Shown one piece after another: positions 33,464 through 42,801 of a DNA stretch of 64,000 bases. Every line of letters begins with the position of its first letter. Positions within the stretch are counted from its first letter, which is position 1. A program made the translations under genes and the position numbers. The stretch comes from Cellvibrio sp. 79 (lineage in GTDB: Bacteria; Pseudomonadota; Gammaproteobacteria; Pseudomonadales; Cellvibrionaceae), in assembly GCA_003056245.1 (NCBI GenBank), contig MVDH01000003.1, forward strand, positions 1,413,331-1,477,330, given 5' to 3'. Below the pieces are notes generated by a model that had not been told where the DNA came from, did no database searches, and saw nothing but the letters and a program-made list of their open reading frames with translations.

Positions 33464-35419
33464 ATGAAACTCGCCTTTGTTATTTTTCGCTATTTTCCAT
33501 TCGGTGGGTTGCAGCGCGATATGCAGATACTTGCACAGTTTTTTCAACAGCAAGGGCACTCCATTACGGTTTTTTGTGAGCGCTGGCAAGGCGAAAAATT
33601 TCCAGCAATTAATGTTGTTGAAATCCCTGCGAGCGGTCTATTTAATGTTGCAGGGGTAAAGAATTTCGTTAAACGATTCCAGCAACAATTTGTGCGCGCA
33701 GAATTCGATGCGTTAATTGGCTTTAATAAAATGCCCGGGCTGGATGTTTATTTTGCCGGTGACACCTGTTTTGCCTATAAAGCATTTTGTGAGCGTAGCT
33801 GGTTGTATCGGTTAATGCCGCGCTCGCGTTTGTATTTGCACTATGAGGCTGCAGTCTTTGATGAGCAAAGCGCTACGCACATTTTGTCCCTGGTTGACAG
33901 CGAACGTAAAAAATTTGCGCGATTTTATGCTACTGCTCCTGAACGTTTTGATGCATTACCGCCGGGAATTGTGCGCGAGCACATCGCCTGCCCTGATCCG
34001 GAAGCCACTTATCGTGCACTGCGTGCAGAGCTCAAACTGGCTGCCGATAGTCGTGTGATTATGTGCCTGGGGTCAGGCTTCCACACTAAAGGTGTCGATA
34101 TCAGCATCGCGGCATTTGCGGAGTTGCAAAAGACCTGCACTTATACTGCATTATTAATAGCAGGTAATGACAATCCGGATAAATATCGTGAACAGGCCCG
34201 TTTACTAGGGGTAGCGGATAAGGTTTTTTTCCTGGGACCGCGTAGCCCTGTCGGCGATTTATTGCATGGTGCAGATGTGTTGTTGCATCCGGCGCGTAAG
34301 GAGTTGGCCGGGAATGTTATTCTGGAAGCAATGCTATGTGGTTGTCCGGTGTTAGCCAGTGATCATTGTGGTTATGCGCATTACATTGTCGAGCACCAGT
34401 TAGGCGATCTAATTAATGCAAATGCAACGCCTGCGGATATCGCACGGCAATTGTGTCGATTGTTGTTAGTCGATAAAACGTATTGGCATGTACATACAGA
34501 TAATTTGCAGAAAAGTGCAGATGTTTTTTCCCGCGCTGAACATGCGTTAGCTGCAGTTCAGAAAATTGTGCAGAAGAAAAAATCTGCCAATAAAAATCCG
34601 GAAAGTGCGATGGTAAGCGCAAATGAAACAGTGGTATTGCGCGATGAATTGATTGGCTTATGGAAAGATAAGCGTGTGTTTGATTGCGTACAGCAGTTAA
34701 CGGGTCCGGTTGCGCGCGAAATGCCGGATCGCCAGACACTGCGCTTTGAACTGGATGGCCAAACCTACTATCGCAAATGGCATCGCGGTGTGGGATGGGC
34801 GGAAATAATCAAAAACCTTATTCGTTTTCGCTTGCCCGTGTTGGGTGCACGCAATGAGTGGAATGCGTTAAATAAAATGCGTGCGTTGGCAATTCCCACG
34901 TTGATTCCTGTCGCTTTTGGTGAGCGTGGAATGAATCCCGCACAGCAGCAGTCGTTTATTGTTACGCGCGAGTTAGCCGCCGCAATACAACTGGATCATT
35001 TTTTTGCGCAGCGCCAGGTGTCATCAATGATCAAGCGTGCGTTGATTACCAAGGTCGCGCAGATCGCGCGTGAATTGCATGCGGCAGGTATTAACCATCG
35101 CGATTTTTATTTGTGCCATTTTATGCTGAAGGAAGCTTCACTCGCGACAGGTGTGCCGGATGTTACCTTGGTGGATTTGCATCGCGCGCAATTGCGGATA
35201 CAGGTTCCTGAACGTTGGCTGGTGAAAGATATAGGAGGGTTGCTGTTCTCCAGTTTGAATCTCGGATTTAGCCGCCGTGATTACTACCGCTTTTTGATTG
35301 TTTATTTCGCCAGGGATATTCGGGGTGTGTTGGATAAGCACTCGGTGCTACTGCAAAAAATAGTGCATCGGGCCCGTCAAACTTATGTGCGGGATTTTGG
35401 GCATATGCCAAGCCTCTGA
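33464..35419 (+). CDS. WaaG-WaaP fusion: LPS core glucosyltransferase + heptose kinase
   Basis: The 651-residue protein joins two normally separate LPS core enzymes. Residues 1-370 are a GT4 glycosyltransferase of the WaaG type, with GGLQRDM near the start, GSGFHTKGVD, and the acidic nucleotide-sugar motif ELAGNVILEAM near 280-290. Residues 370-390 are a Lys-rich linker (QKKKSANKNPE). Residues 391-651 are WaaP, a kinase-fold enzyme that phosphorylates heptose I: KWHRG, VLGARNEWNAL, catalytic INHRD (D547) and VDLHRAQ (D571). An in-frame ATG (34610-34612) with GGAAAG upstream sits where WaaP would begin. The ATG at 33464 just after waaF is preferred to the TTG at 33455. Confidence 0.92.
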   Translation: MKLAFVIFRYFPFGGLQRDMQILAQFFQQQGHSITVFCERWQGEKFPAINVVEIPASGLFNVAGVKNFVKRFQQQFVRAEFDALIGFNKMPGLDVYFAGDTCFAYKAFCERSWLYRLMPRSRLYLHYEAAVFDEQSATHILSLVDSERKKFARFYATAPERFDALPPGIVREHIACPDPEATYRALRAELKLAADSRVIMCLGSGFHTKGVDISIAAFAELQKTCTYTALLIAGNDNPDKYREQARLLGVADKVFFLGPRSPVGDLLHGADVLLHPARKELAGNVILEAMLCGCPVLASDHCGYAHYIVEHQLGDLINANATPADIARQLCRLLLVDKTYWHVHTDNLQKSADVFSRAEHALAAVQKIVQKKKSANKNPESAMVSANETVVLRDELIGLWKDKRVFDCVQQLTGPVAREMPDRQTLRFELDGQTYYRKWHRGVGWAEIIKNLIRFRLPVLGARNEWNALNKMRALAIPTLIPVAFGERGMNPAQQQSFIVTRELAAAIQLDHFFAQRQVSSMIKRALITKVAQIARELHAAGINHRDFYLCHFMLKEASLATGVPDVTLVDLHRAQLRIQVPERWLVKDIGGLLFSSLNLGFSRRDYYRFLIVYFARDIRGVLDKHSVLLQKIVHRARQTYVRDFGHMPSL

Positions 35420-35531
35420 ATGGGGCTGATTGGTCACTCGTATGTCTTGCGATAAGTAATACTATTAATTTTGCTGTGGTTCATATTAGATCGTTAGTAT
35501 TTGTGATTCATTGCCAGGCTTGTTTTTCCGG

Positions 35532-35578
35532 CTATAGGTTATGAGGTCTATAGGTTGTGAGGTCTATTGGTTGGACCG
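35532..35578 (+). repeat. Imperfect 16-bp tandem repeat upstream of msbA
   Basis: CTATAGGTTATGAGGT and CTATAGGTTGTGAGGT are adjacent 16-bp units differing at one base, followed by a diverged unit starting CTATTGGTTGG. They lie about 70-115 bp before the msbA start, inside a 226-bp gap with no other gene, so they could be regulator-binding direct repeats or slippage products. Confidence 0.65.
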
Positions 35579-35645
35579 ATGAAACCTTAACAGATTTTTG
35601 CGTTTTCCCTGCTGCTTTAAGCGGGCGCAAATGATTGGATAATAT

Positions 35646-37421
35646 ATGGATTCTATCTCTCAAAAAAATACTACCGTAGGTGATGCCTCTGCCTGGTCGG
35701 TGTATAAGCGCCTGCTGGGCTACGTGAAACCCTACTCCGGTTGGTTTTTGCTAAGCTTTTTAGGATTTAGTTTGTTTGGGGCGTCCAGTGTTCTATTTGT
35801 GAAAATTCTGGAAAATCTGGTGAATGTAATCGCGGCCAATGATCCGGCGGATCGTTATCTTGTGCCGTTGCAAGTAATTGGCGCAACGCTGTTGCGTAGC
35901 CTCGGTTCATTTGTCGGTATTTATTTAATGTCCCGCATTGCGTTCAACATTATTCATCAGTTGCGTGTGCAGGTTTTTAATCACATGACCCAATTGCCCA
36001 ATGCTACGTTTGATGAAAAAAATTCAGGCAACCTGACTTCCATCATCACCTACAACATTAATGGTGTAACTGCTGCTGCGACTGATGCAATAAAAATTTC
36101 GTTGCGTGAAGGTTTAACAGTGATCTGGCTATTTGGCATGTTGCTTTCAATGGATTGGCGGCTCACGTTGGTGTTTATAGTTATTGCTCCTGTGATTGGG
36201 TTAATCGTTGGTGTGGTGGGTAAGCGTTTGCGTCGCTTGAGCAACAAAGTGCAGAACACGGTAGGGGATTTAACCCAGGTAACGGGTGAGATGATTAATG
36301 GTTTTAAAGTGATGCGCAGTTTTGGTGGTGAGGATTACGAAAAACAACGCTTCGAAAAAGTCAGTAAACAAAACTGGCAGCAGAATATGAAAATTGTTGT
36401 GACCTCTGCCGCTAATACTCCGCTGATTCAATTGATTATTGCCTGTGCGATAGGTTTTTTGATTTTTGTAGCGCTGAGTTTTATGGAAATTAAAGATCCT
36501 GCAAGCTTTGTTGCTTATATGACAGCAGTTGCTGGAATCCTCCCGGCAATGCGTAAATTGGGTGAAGTTGCCCCCACTATTCTAAAAGGTGTTGCCGCTG
36601 CGGATAGTGTATTTACGTTGCTGGATTCAGACACTGAAAAAGATGAAGGTAAGCACCTGGTGGCGCGAGCACGTGGCGATGTCAGTTTTAATAATGTAGT
36701 TTTCGGTTACGCCAATCAGCCTGAGCCAGCACTGAAAAAAATTAATTTGGAGGTAAAAGCCGGTGAAGTTGTCGCATTGGTAGGGAAATCTGGCAGCGGT
36801 AAATCGACGTTGGTCAGTTTATTAAACCGTTTTCATGATGTGAGTACTGGCGAAATCCGTATCGATAATGTTCCGATTAACGATTACCAGCTCAGTAATC
36901 TGCGGGAACAAATTGCTTTGGTGAATCAGCAAGTCACCCTGTTCAATGACAGTGTGGCGGGCAATATTGGTTACGGTAGTTTGCAAACCCGATCGCTTGA
37001 AGAAATTCGTAAAGCGGCTGATGCGGCTTATGCAACGGAATTTATACAGCAGTTGCCGGAAGGGTTTAATACACTGATTGGTGAATCAGGTACGCGTTTA
37101 TCCGGCGGCCAGCGGCAGCGGCTGGCAATTGCCCGCGCCATTTTGAAAGACGCACCAATTTTAATTTTGGATGAGGCTACTTCGGCACTCGATAATGAGT
37201 CCGAGCGTTTCATTCAAGCTGCTCTGGAGCAGGTAATGAAAGGGCGAACTACTTTTGTTATTGCCCATCGGTTAAGTACCATTGAGCAAGCAGATCGAAT
37301 CCTGGTGATGGACCATGGGGAGATAGTGGAGCAGGGAACACATAGCGAACTTTTGATGAAAAATGGTTACTATGCTCGCTTATATTCCAGTCCGCTCGAA
37401 TATGGTGTTAGCGATTCCTGA
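35646..37421 (+). CDS. msbA: Lipid A export ABC transporter MsbA
   Basis: The 591-residue half-transporter has six membrane helices in residues 1-320 and an ATPase domain with Walker A VGKSGSGKST, signature LSGGQRQRLAIARA, Walker B ILILDEATSALD and the H-loop IAHRLST. The family and its place between core-LPS genes point to MsbA, which flips lipid A-core across the inner membrane. It starts 226 bp after the waaG-waaP gene and precedes hldE. Confidence 0.93.
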   Translation: MDSISQKNTTVGDASAWSVYKRLLGYVKPYSGWFLLSFLGFSLFGASSVLFVKILENLVNVIAANDPADRYLVPLQVIGATLLRSLGSFVGIYLMSRIAFNIIHQLRVQVFNHMTQLPNATFDEKNSGNLTSIITYNINGVTAAATDAIKISLREGLTVIWLFGMLLSMDWRLTLVFIVIAPVIGLIVGVVGKRLRRLSNKVQNTVGDLTQVTGEMINGFKVMRSFGGEDYEKQRFEKVSKQNWQQNMKIVVTSAANTPLIQLIIACAIGFLIFVALSFMEIKDPASFVAYMTAVAGILPAMRKLGEVAPTILKGVAAADSVFTLLDSDTEKDEGKHLVARARGDVSFNNVVFGYANQPEPALKKINLEVKAGEVVALVGKSGSGKSTLVSLLNRFHDVSTGEIRIDNVPINDYQLSNLREQIALVNQQVTLFNDSVAGNIGYGSLQTRSLEEIRKAADAAYATEFIQQLPEGFNTLIGESGTRLSGGQRQRLAIARAILKDAPILILDEATSALDNESERFIQAALEQVMKGRTTFVIAHRLSTIEQADRILVMDHGEIVEQGTHSELLMKNGYYARLYSSPLEYGVSDS

Positions 37422-37510
37422 GCGAACTCTTCTGTTACAAGAGATGGGTTTATAAGTGACGTAGTGCTGGAAGTGGTTACAACGGAATTGATCAATAGAT
37501 GCTAAATCCT

Positions 37511-38935
37511 ATGCATATTTCTATGCCAAATTTTGAATCTACCCGCGTGCTAGTGGTAGGTGATGTGATGCTTGACCGATACTGGCATGGCATCAGCACG
37601 AGAATATCGCCCGAAGCTCCGGTGCCTGTCGTGAAGGTCGATCAAATTCAGGATCGTCCAGGCGGGGGGGCCAACGTAGCGCTAAACATGGCTGCTTTGG
37701 GGGTGAGTGTTTCATTGATTGGTGTCATTGGCGAAGACAGGGAAGGGCAGATACTGGAGTCTTTCCTGCAAACGGCGGGTATTGATATTGATTTTCAGCG
37801 ATCATCTAACAAACCCACGATTACAAAGTTGCGCGTCGTTAGCCGCCACCAGCAGTTGTTGCGGATGGATTTTGAAGATAAGTTTGATGAATCTGATAGT
37901 TCAACTTTTGTTGAAAAGGTAACGCAACAAATCGCCAACGCGGATGTGTTGGTGTTATCTGATTACGCCAAAGGAAGTCTTCAGGATTGCCAGGCGTTGA
38001 TCGCTATCGCCAGGGCAGTTGGTGTTCCGGTTTTGGTTGATCCCAAAGGGCAGGATTTTGCCCGTTATCGTGGGGCTACCATATTAACTCCCAATTTCCA
38101 TGAGTATGAATCCATAGTCGGGAAGTGCTCCAGTGAGCACGACCTGATTAATAAAGGTGAAATACTCATGCGGGAATTGGAGTTGCAAGCGCTGTTGATA
38201 ACCCGCGGTGAGCATGGAATGACCTTGCTGCGCCCTGGTTTGTCGGAATTGCACCTACCTGCGCGTGGCCTTGAGGTTTTTGATGTAACAGGGGCTGGCG
38301 ATACTGTTATTGCCACCCTTGCAGCTGCCATTGCGGCGGGGCAGCCATTACCGGAAGCGACCGCCCTGGCGAACCTTGCTGCCGGGATTGTTGTTGGTAA
38401 ATTGGGTACTGCTGCTGTAAGTGGCCCCGAATTACGGCGTGCCATTATTGCTGAGCAGGGCGCACAGCGAGGTGTAGTGACCGAAGAGCAATTGCTGCTG
38501 GCAATCGAAGATGCCCGTGCAAGCGGTGAGCGCGTGGTATTTACCAATGGTTGCTTCGATATTATCCACGCCGGCCATGTTGGTTATCTGGAAGAAGCGC
38601 GCAAGCAAGGTGATCGCTTGATCGTGGCGGTAAATTCGGACCCTTCTATTCGTAGATTGAAAGGTAGTGGTCGGCCGATCAATCCGCTTGATCGCCGTAT
38701 GGCGGTATTGGCAGGTTTGGAGGCTGTAGATTGGGTGGTGTCTTTTGATGAAGATACGCCTGAGCGCTTATTGCGTCGCGTGAAACCGGATGTACTGGTT
38801 AAGGGCGGTGATTATCGTGAAGAGCAGGTTGTTGGTGGGAATATTGTGAAAGCCTATGGCGGCAAAGTAAAAGTGCTTAGCTTTTTTGATAATTGCTCGA
38901 CAACCTCCATCGTGAATAAAATTCGCAAACAATGA
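37511..38935 (+). CDS. hldE: Bifunctional heptose-7-phosphate kinase / heptose-1-phosphate adenylyltransferase
   Basis: The 474-residue protein has an N-terminal ribokinase-like domain (LVVGDVMLDRYWHG, PGGGANVALNMA, DVTGAGDT) and a C-terminal nucleotidyltransferase (VFTNGCFDIIHAGHVGYLEEA). Together they make ADP-heptose, the donor used by WaaF and its partner. The start at 37511 (MHISMPNFES) matches the usual length of Pseudomonas homologues; an ATG at 37499 is possible. It is followed by a strong terminator, closing the LPS cluster. Confidence 0.94.
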   Translation: MHISMPNFESTRVLVVGDVMLDRYWHGISTRISPEAPVPVVKVDQIQDRPGGGANVALNMAALGVSVSLIGVIGEDREGQILESFLQTAGIDIDFQRSSNKPTITKLRVVSRHQQLLRMDFEDKFDESDSSTFVEKVTQQIANADVLVLSDYAKGSLQDCQALIAIARAVGVPVLVDPKGQDFARYRGATILTPNFHEYESIVGKCSSEHDLINKGEILMRELELQALLITRGEHGMTLLRPGLSELHLPARGLEVFDVTGAGDTVIATLAAAIAAGQPLPEATALANLAAGIVVGKLGTAAVSGPELRRAIIAEQGAQRGVVTEEQLLLAIEDARASGERVVFTNGCFDIIHAGHVGYLEEARKQGDRLIVAVNSDPSIRRLKGSGRPINPLDRRMAVLAGLEAVDWVVSFDEDTPERLLRRVKPDVLVKGGDYREEQVVGGNIVKAYGGKVKVLSFFDNCSTTSIVNKIRKQ

Positions 38936-38956
38936 TGCAATTGTTTGCTTGTTAAC

Positions 38957-38985
38957 AAAAAAGCCTCCATACGGAGGCTTTTTTT
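38957..38985. terminator. Rho-independent terminator after hldE
   Basis: AAAAAAGCCTCC pairs with GGAGGCTTTTTT across a 4-base loop (ATAC), flanked by A and T runs. It can act for hldE and for the convergent alcohol dehydrogenase gene. Confidence 0.9.
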
Positions 38986-39005
38986 GTTTCAGTGGTTTGG
39001 GTCAA

Positions 39006-40160
39006 TCAGGCTGCAAGTTCCAGAATTTCACGTGAGGCTTCAGGTGTAATCACTCCATGCTCACCCAGTGCGAGCAGGTCATGCTTCACCAGCATATCGA
39101 CTAGTTTAGGAATGGATTCACGGCCTACGCCGTAACCGCTCAGTGTTGTCGGATTACCCATTTGTTCGAAAAATTGACGGGTTGCTGCGATAGCCGCATC
39201 GATCAATTCATCCTCATTTGATTGCGTAAGTCCCCAAACACGACGTCCATATTGCACAAGCTTGCCGTGCTTTTTAGCGCGTTGATGTTGCATCACGGCC
39301 GGTAAAACGACTGACAAGGTTTGTGCGTGATCAAGCCCGTGCATGGCGGTAAGTTCATGGCCGATCATGTGGGTGGCCCAATCTTGTGGTACGCCTACGC
39401 CAATTAAACCGTTCAGTGCCATGGTTGCGGCCCACATTACATTGGCGCGCACCTGATAATTGGTTGGTTCATTTAATGCGCGAGGACCTTCTTCGATCAG
39501 CGTTAGCAATAAACCTTCAGCAAAGCGGTCTTGTACTTTTGCATCTACCGGATAGGTAAGGTATTGCTCCATGATGTGGACAAATGCATCTACAACCCCA
39601 TTGGTGATTTGGCGCGATGGCAGGCTGTAAGTTGTTGTTGGGTCGAGAATCGCAAATTGGGGATAAACCAATGGGCTGCCAAAGGCGAGTTTTTCCTGGG
39701 TTGAGGCCCGGGTGATAACCGAGTTGCCATTACTTTCCGTTCCGGTTGCTGGCAAGGTCAAAACACAACCGATGGGCAATGCCGAATGGAATGGCTGGTT
39801 TTTAGCCATAATATCCCAGGGCTCGCCGTCAAAATCGATTGCTGCGGCAATCAGTTTGGTACCGTCAATGACGCTGCCACCGCCAACCGGCAACAGGAAA
39901 TCGATTTTTTCTTTCTTAACCAATTCCACCGCTTTCATCAGGGTTTCATAGTGGGGGTTAGGCTCAATCCCGCCAAATTCGAACCAGGTTTTTCCTTCCA
40001 GTGCTGCCGCGACCTGATCGTAAACACCGTTTTTCTTGATCGATCCGCCACCATAGGTCACCAAGACTCTGGCATTAGCGGGAACCAGTTTGCTGAGTTC
40101 TTTGATCTGGCTTTCACCGAAAACGATTTTTGTGGGATTGGAGAATATAAAATTTTGCAT
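39006..40160 (-). CDS. Iron-containing alcohol dehydrogenase (YqhD-like)
   Basis: The 384-residue enzyme shows the family NAD(P) motif GGGSVIDGTK and metal ligands in VVDAFVHIMEQY and IGHELTAMHGLDHAQ (Asp and three His). The GGGS start of the coenzyme site and PQFAILDPTTTYSLP match YqhD/BdhA-type NADPH-dependent aldehyde reductases, which detoxify short aldehydes. It is a stand-alone cytoplasmic gene that converges on hldE. Confidence 0.92.
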   Translation of the reverse strand: MQNFIFSNPTKIVFGESQIKELSKLVPANARVLVTYGGGSIKKNGVYDQVAAALEGKTWFEFGGIEPNPHYETLMKAVELVKKEKIDFLLPVGGGSVIDGTKLIAAAIDFDGEPWDIMAKNQPFHSALPIGCVLTLPATGTESNGNSVITRASTQEKLAFGSPLVYPQFAILDPTTTYSLPSRQITNGVVDAFVHIMEQYLTYPVDAKVQDRFAEGLLLTLIEEGPRALNEPTNYQVRANVMWAATMALNGLIGVGVPQDWATHMIGHELTAMHGLDHAQTLSVVLPAVMQHQRAKKHGKLVQYGRRVWGLTQSNEDELIDAAIAATRQFFEQMGNPTTLSGYGVGRESIPKLVDMLVKHDLLALGEHGVITPEASREILELAA

Positions 40161-40244
40161 GAATGATCTCTCCGAACTGTTGTGTACTAGTGGGGTACGA
40201 CTTTGGCGAGTCTTATGGATTAATTCAATGGTGCTTACGCAAAT

Positions 40245-40583
40245 TTACGACGCTGTAATCCAGATACTGTCATTGATGATCTGGTGGGGAATTGCGTGCA
40301 GGCTTTGGCCGGTACAGGGACCCGAAACACATTGCCCTGAATTGATTACAAACAAAGCGCCGTGATTTGCACATTGGATCATACTGCCGCTGTTATCCAG
40401 AAACTGGTTTGCTGCCCATTCGAGCTGAATTCCAAGGTGCGGGCAGTGATTGCGATAGACATAAATCTTGCCACCGTAATTCACGGCGAAGACATTATCG
40501 CTTCCAAAACCCTTGCTGCTGCCTTCGGGTAAATCATCCAAAGTGCAGAGCAAGGTTAATGGGGGAGTTGCAGGGTGGATCAT
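40245..40583 (-). CDS. Rieske [2Fe-2S] ferredoxin-like protein
   Basis: The 112-residue protein holds a Rieske cluster site: NHCPHLG (Cys, His) and IQCANHGA (Cys, His), 15-20 residues apart, followed by GPCTGQSL. There is no signal peptide or membrane anchor, so it is a soluble ferredoxin-type Rieske protein like those of dioxygenase or nitrite reductase small subunits. Its ATG overlaps the stop of the serine protease gene (ATGA), so the two are translationally coupled. The electron partner is unknown. Confidence 0.87.
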   Translation of the reverse strand: MIHPATPPLTLLCTLDDLPEGSSKGFGSDNVFAVNYGGKIYVYRNHCPHLGIQLEWAANQFLDNSGSMIQCANHGALFVINSGQCVSGPCTGQSLHAIPHQIINDSIWITAS

Positions 40584-41623
40584 TGCGGGGCGATGAGGCG
40601 TACTTTTCGTGTTAGCAACTTGCCCTCGCGTACCACGCTGACATTTACCTTATCTCCCGGTTTGTAATGCTCTAACGCACTGAGCAGTTGATCGTCATTG
40701 GCAACCGGGTAATCTTCAATCGCGACTATTACGTCGCCCAAACTGATTTGCCCCCAATTGTTGCGCTTTGCCCCTTGCAAACCCGCTTCAGCGGCGGGTG
40801 AATTCGGTTCAATACGCAAAATAGGCACACCTTCAATGCCAATTTGCTGCGCCCATTGGTCAGGCGCCACGGCGATACCCAATACCGGGCGAACAATGCG
40901 TCCATGGGCAATCAGCTCGGGTACCACTTCTTTTACGGTATTCACCGGAATCGCAAAGCCAATACCGGCACTGGCGCCGCTCGGGCTATAGATCATGGTG
41001 TTGACACCAATCAACTTTCCCTCTGAATTCAGTAAAGGTCCGCCCGAGTTACCGGGGTTAATTGCTGCATCAGTCTGGATTACGTTGGTGATTTTGCGCT
41101 GGTTAGGGGATTCAATTTCCCGCCCCAATGCGCTAACTACACCAGTGGTGAGGGTTGCATCCAAACCAAACGGGTTACCGATTGCTAATACTTTGCGGCC
41201 TACACGCAAATCGCCAGAATCGCCTAATGGCAACGCTTTCAGTTTGGCGGCAGGTGCATCGATTTTAAGTACGGCGATATCACGTTCCGGGGCCAGCCCT
41301 ACAACGGTTGCTGGCCAATTGGATTGATCTTGCAGTGTGATCGTGATTTTGCGCGCACCTTCAACTACATGGAAATTGGTCACTATGTAGCCTTTTTCGT
41401 CCCATACAAATCCGGTACCCGAGCCGCGCGGCACGGTGACCAGATCGAATGAATAAGGATCACGGGCAAGTTGTTGATTGGTGACGAACACTACACTTGG
41501 ACGGGAGGTCTCAAAGACCTCCACGCTATTTTTTTCATCATCGGTAGAAAATGCCTGAACGGTTGCGCTCAAGGCGCTGGCGCCGGTCAGGACACTGAGT
41601 AAAAACCAGCGCCAGAGTTTCAT
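40580..41623 (-). CDS. Periplasmic DegS/HtrA-type serine protease
   Basis: The 347-residue protein has a signal peptide (about 1-24, ending VQA), a trypsin-like domain and one PDZ domain (from about 245). The triad is visible: H85 in NFHVV, D115 in RDIAV and S193 in GNSGG. With a single PDZ it resembles DegS or HhoB-like proteases rather than two-PDZ DegP. The PDZ has an unusual N-terminal hydrophobic region EGVPILRIEP. It sits just downstream of htpX on the same strand, an arrangement suited to envelope quality control. The Rieske gene is coupled to its end. Confidence 0.9.
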   Translation of the reverse strand: MKLWRWFLLSVLTGASALSATVQAFSTDDEKNSVEVFETSRPSVVFVTNQQLARDPYSFDLVTVPRGSGTGFVWDEKGYIVTNFHVVEGARKITITLQDQSNWPATVVGLAPERDIAVLKIDAPAAKLKALPLGDSGDLRVGRKVLAIGNPFGLDATLTTGVVSALGREIESPNQRKITNVIQTDAAINPGNSGGPLLNSEGKLIGVNTMIYSPSGASAGIGFAIPVNTVKEVVPELIAHGRIVRPVLGIAVAPDQWAQQIGIEGVPILRIEPNSPAAEAGLQGAKRNNWGQISLGDVIVAIEDYPVANDDQLLSALEHYKPGDKVNVSVVREGKLLTRKVRLIAPQ

Positions 41624-41644
41624 GGTAACAGTCTCCGGCGAGGA

Positions 41645-42520
41645 TTAAGCAGCGTCACGTAAAGCTTGAATACGCGCTTCCAATGGCGGATGGCTCGCAA
41701 ACAGGTTGCGTACACCACCGCTGATACCAAATGCACGCATGCTGGTTGGCAATGGGCTTTCCGCACCGGCATTTGTCTCTGCTTGCAGGCGTTGCAAGGC
41801 ACGGATCATCGCACCGCGATCAGCCAGGGTTGCACCGGCGTGATCTGCGCGATACTCGCGATAACGGGAGAACGCAGCCACGATCATGGAAGCAAGAATA
41901 CCCAACACGATTTCAGCGATGAAGGTGGTGATCATAAACGCAAAACCACGACCATCTTCATTTTTGAAAATAACACGGTCAACCAGATCGCCAATAATAC
42001 GGGCGAAGAACATCACAAACGTGTTTACCACACCTTGAATCAAGCTCAAGGTAATCATATCGCCATTGGCGACATGGCCGATTTCATGAGCCAGCACAGC
42101 TTTTACTTCATCGCGTTCAAAGCGTTGTAGCAAGCCAAGGCTAACAGCCACTAACGCAGCATTGCGGTTCCAGCCGGTGGCAAAAGCATTGGACTCCTGA
42201 GCGGCGAATACGCCAATCTCCGGGGTTTTAATGCCCGCTTTTTGGGACAACTCAACTACGGTATCTACCAACCATTGCTCATCGGCGTTGCGCGGTTGTT
42301 CAATCAACTGCACGCCCATGGTTTTTTTGGCCATCCACTTGGACAAGAACAGGGAAATAAAAGAGCCGACGAAGCCGAACACGGCACAGAAAATCAGCAG
42401 GTTTTGCAAATCCAGGCCGCCTGCGGTGCGGTAATTACCAACACCCAGCAAGCTTAAAACTACACCTGCCACCAGCATTACAGCGAGGTTAGTGAGTAAA
42501 AACAGGCCTATGCGTAACAC
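41645..42520 (-). CDS. htpX: Inner membrane zinc metalloprotease HtpX
   Basis: The 291-residue protease has a zinc site [12 protein letters not shown] (H145, E146, H149 in this numbering) and about four membrane helices. It degrades misfolded membrane proteins. The GTG at 42520 gives the family start [15 protein letters not shown] and is preceded by GGAG with 8 bases spacing; the in-frame ATG at 42535 would place the same GGAG inside the coding region. A promoter (TTGAAA, 17 bp, CATATA) lies about 60 bp upstream. The protease gene at 40580-41623 follows it by 21 bp. Confidence 0.93.
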   Translation of the reverse strand: MLRIGLFLLTNLAVMLVAGVVLSLLGVGNYRTAGGLDLQNLLIFCAVFGFVGSFISLFLSKWMAKKTMGVQLIEQPRNADEQWLVDTVVELSQKAGIKTPEIGVFAAQESNAFATGWNRNAALVAVSLGLLQRFERDEVKAVLAHEIGHVANGDMITLSLIQGVVNTFVMFFARIIGDLVDRVIFKNEDGRGFAFMITTFIAEIVLGILASMIVAAFSRYREYRADHAGATLADRGAMIRALQRLQAETNAGAESPLPTSMRAFGISGGVRNLFASHPPLEARIQALRDAA

Positions 42521-42551
42521 GATATTATCTCCCATGAGTTATATAAGATTC

Positions 42552-42568
42552 GCTGCTTAATACGCAGC
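42552..42568 (-). repeat. Hairpin in the htpX leader
   Basis: GCTGC and GCAGC pair across a 7-base loop, starting about 30 bp before the htpX GTG and just after the expected transcription start (about 42571). It could be an RNA element controlling translation of htpX or an operator. Confidence 0.4.
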
Positions 42569-42578
42569 ATCGCGGGAG

Positions 42579-42607
42579 TATATGTGTACGAGGCGTGAAA
42601 ATTTCAA
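42579..42607 (-). promoter_or_regulatory. htpX: Sigma-70-type promoter of htpX
   Basis: Reading the minus strand, TTGAAA (42602-42607) and CATATA (42579-42584) are 17 bp apart, giving a start near 42571 and a leader of about 50 bases. Confidence 0.6.
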
Positions 42608-42640
42608 TCGCACAGGGTGTTAAGAAAGGAAAATAGCGGG

Positions 42641-42795
42641 AATAAAAATGGCCGCCTCAAAGGCGGCCCAAGCAACCGTGTTAGCCGAGAGACCTTCGGA
42701 GAGGAAAGCCCCAGGGGGTGAGCAAACTCGCTAATCGACTTGCAGGGCGACTAAGGATTCTACTCAACTGCTGCGCGGAAGATCCGTGCGGCAGT
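42641..42795 (-). ncRNA. Candidate small RNA or leader RNA between the cNMP-binding gene and htpX
   Basis: A promoter-like pair (TTGACT 42824-42829, TATTAT 42802-42807, 16-bp spacer) predicts a minus-strand start near 42794. A terminator-type hairpin, GGCCGCCT/AGGCGGCC with T-rich tail ATTTTTATT, lies about 150 bases later (42641-42668). The interval has no open frame of note. It begins with a long imperfect hairpin (ACTCACTGC...GCAGTTGAGT) whose loop region holds GGA, and includes a smaller stem CCGA...TCGG. It is about 150 nt long, the size of a typical small RNA. It could also be an attenuated leader of htpX, which lies downstream on the same strand. No known RNA family is recognised. Confidence 0.5.
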
Positions 42796-42801
42796 GAGTT
42801 A

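Noticed and set aside
42521-42535. ATG start for HtpX
   Set aside because: The GTG five codons later gives the family N-terminus, and the GGAG lies between the two, so the ATG would sit ahead of its own ribosome site.
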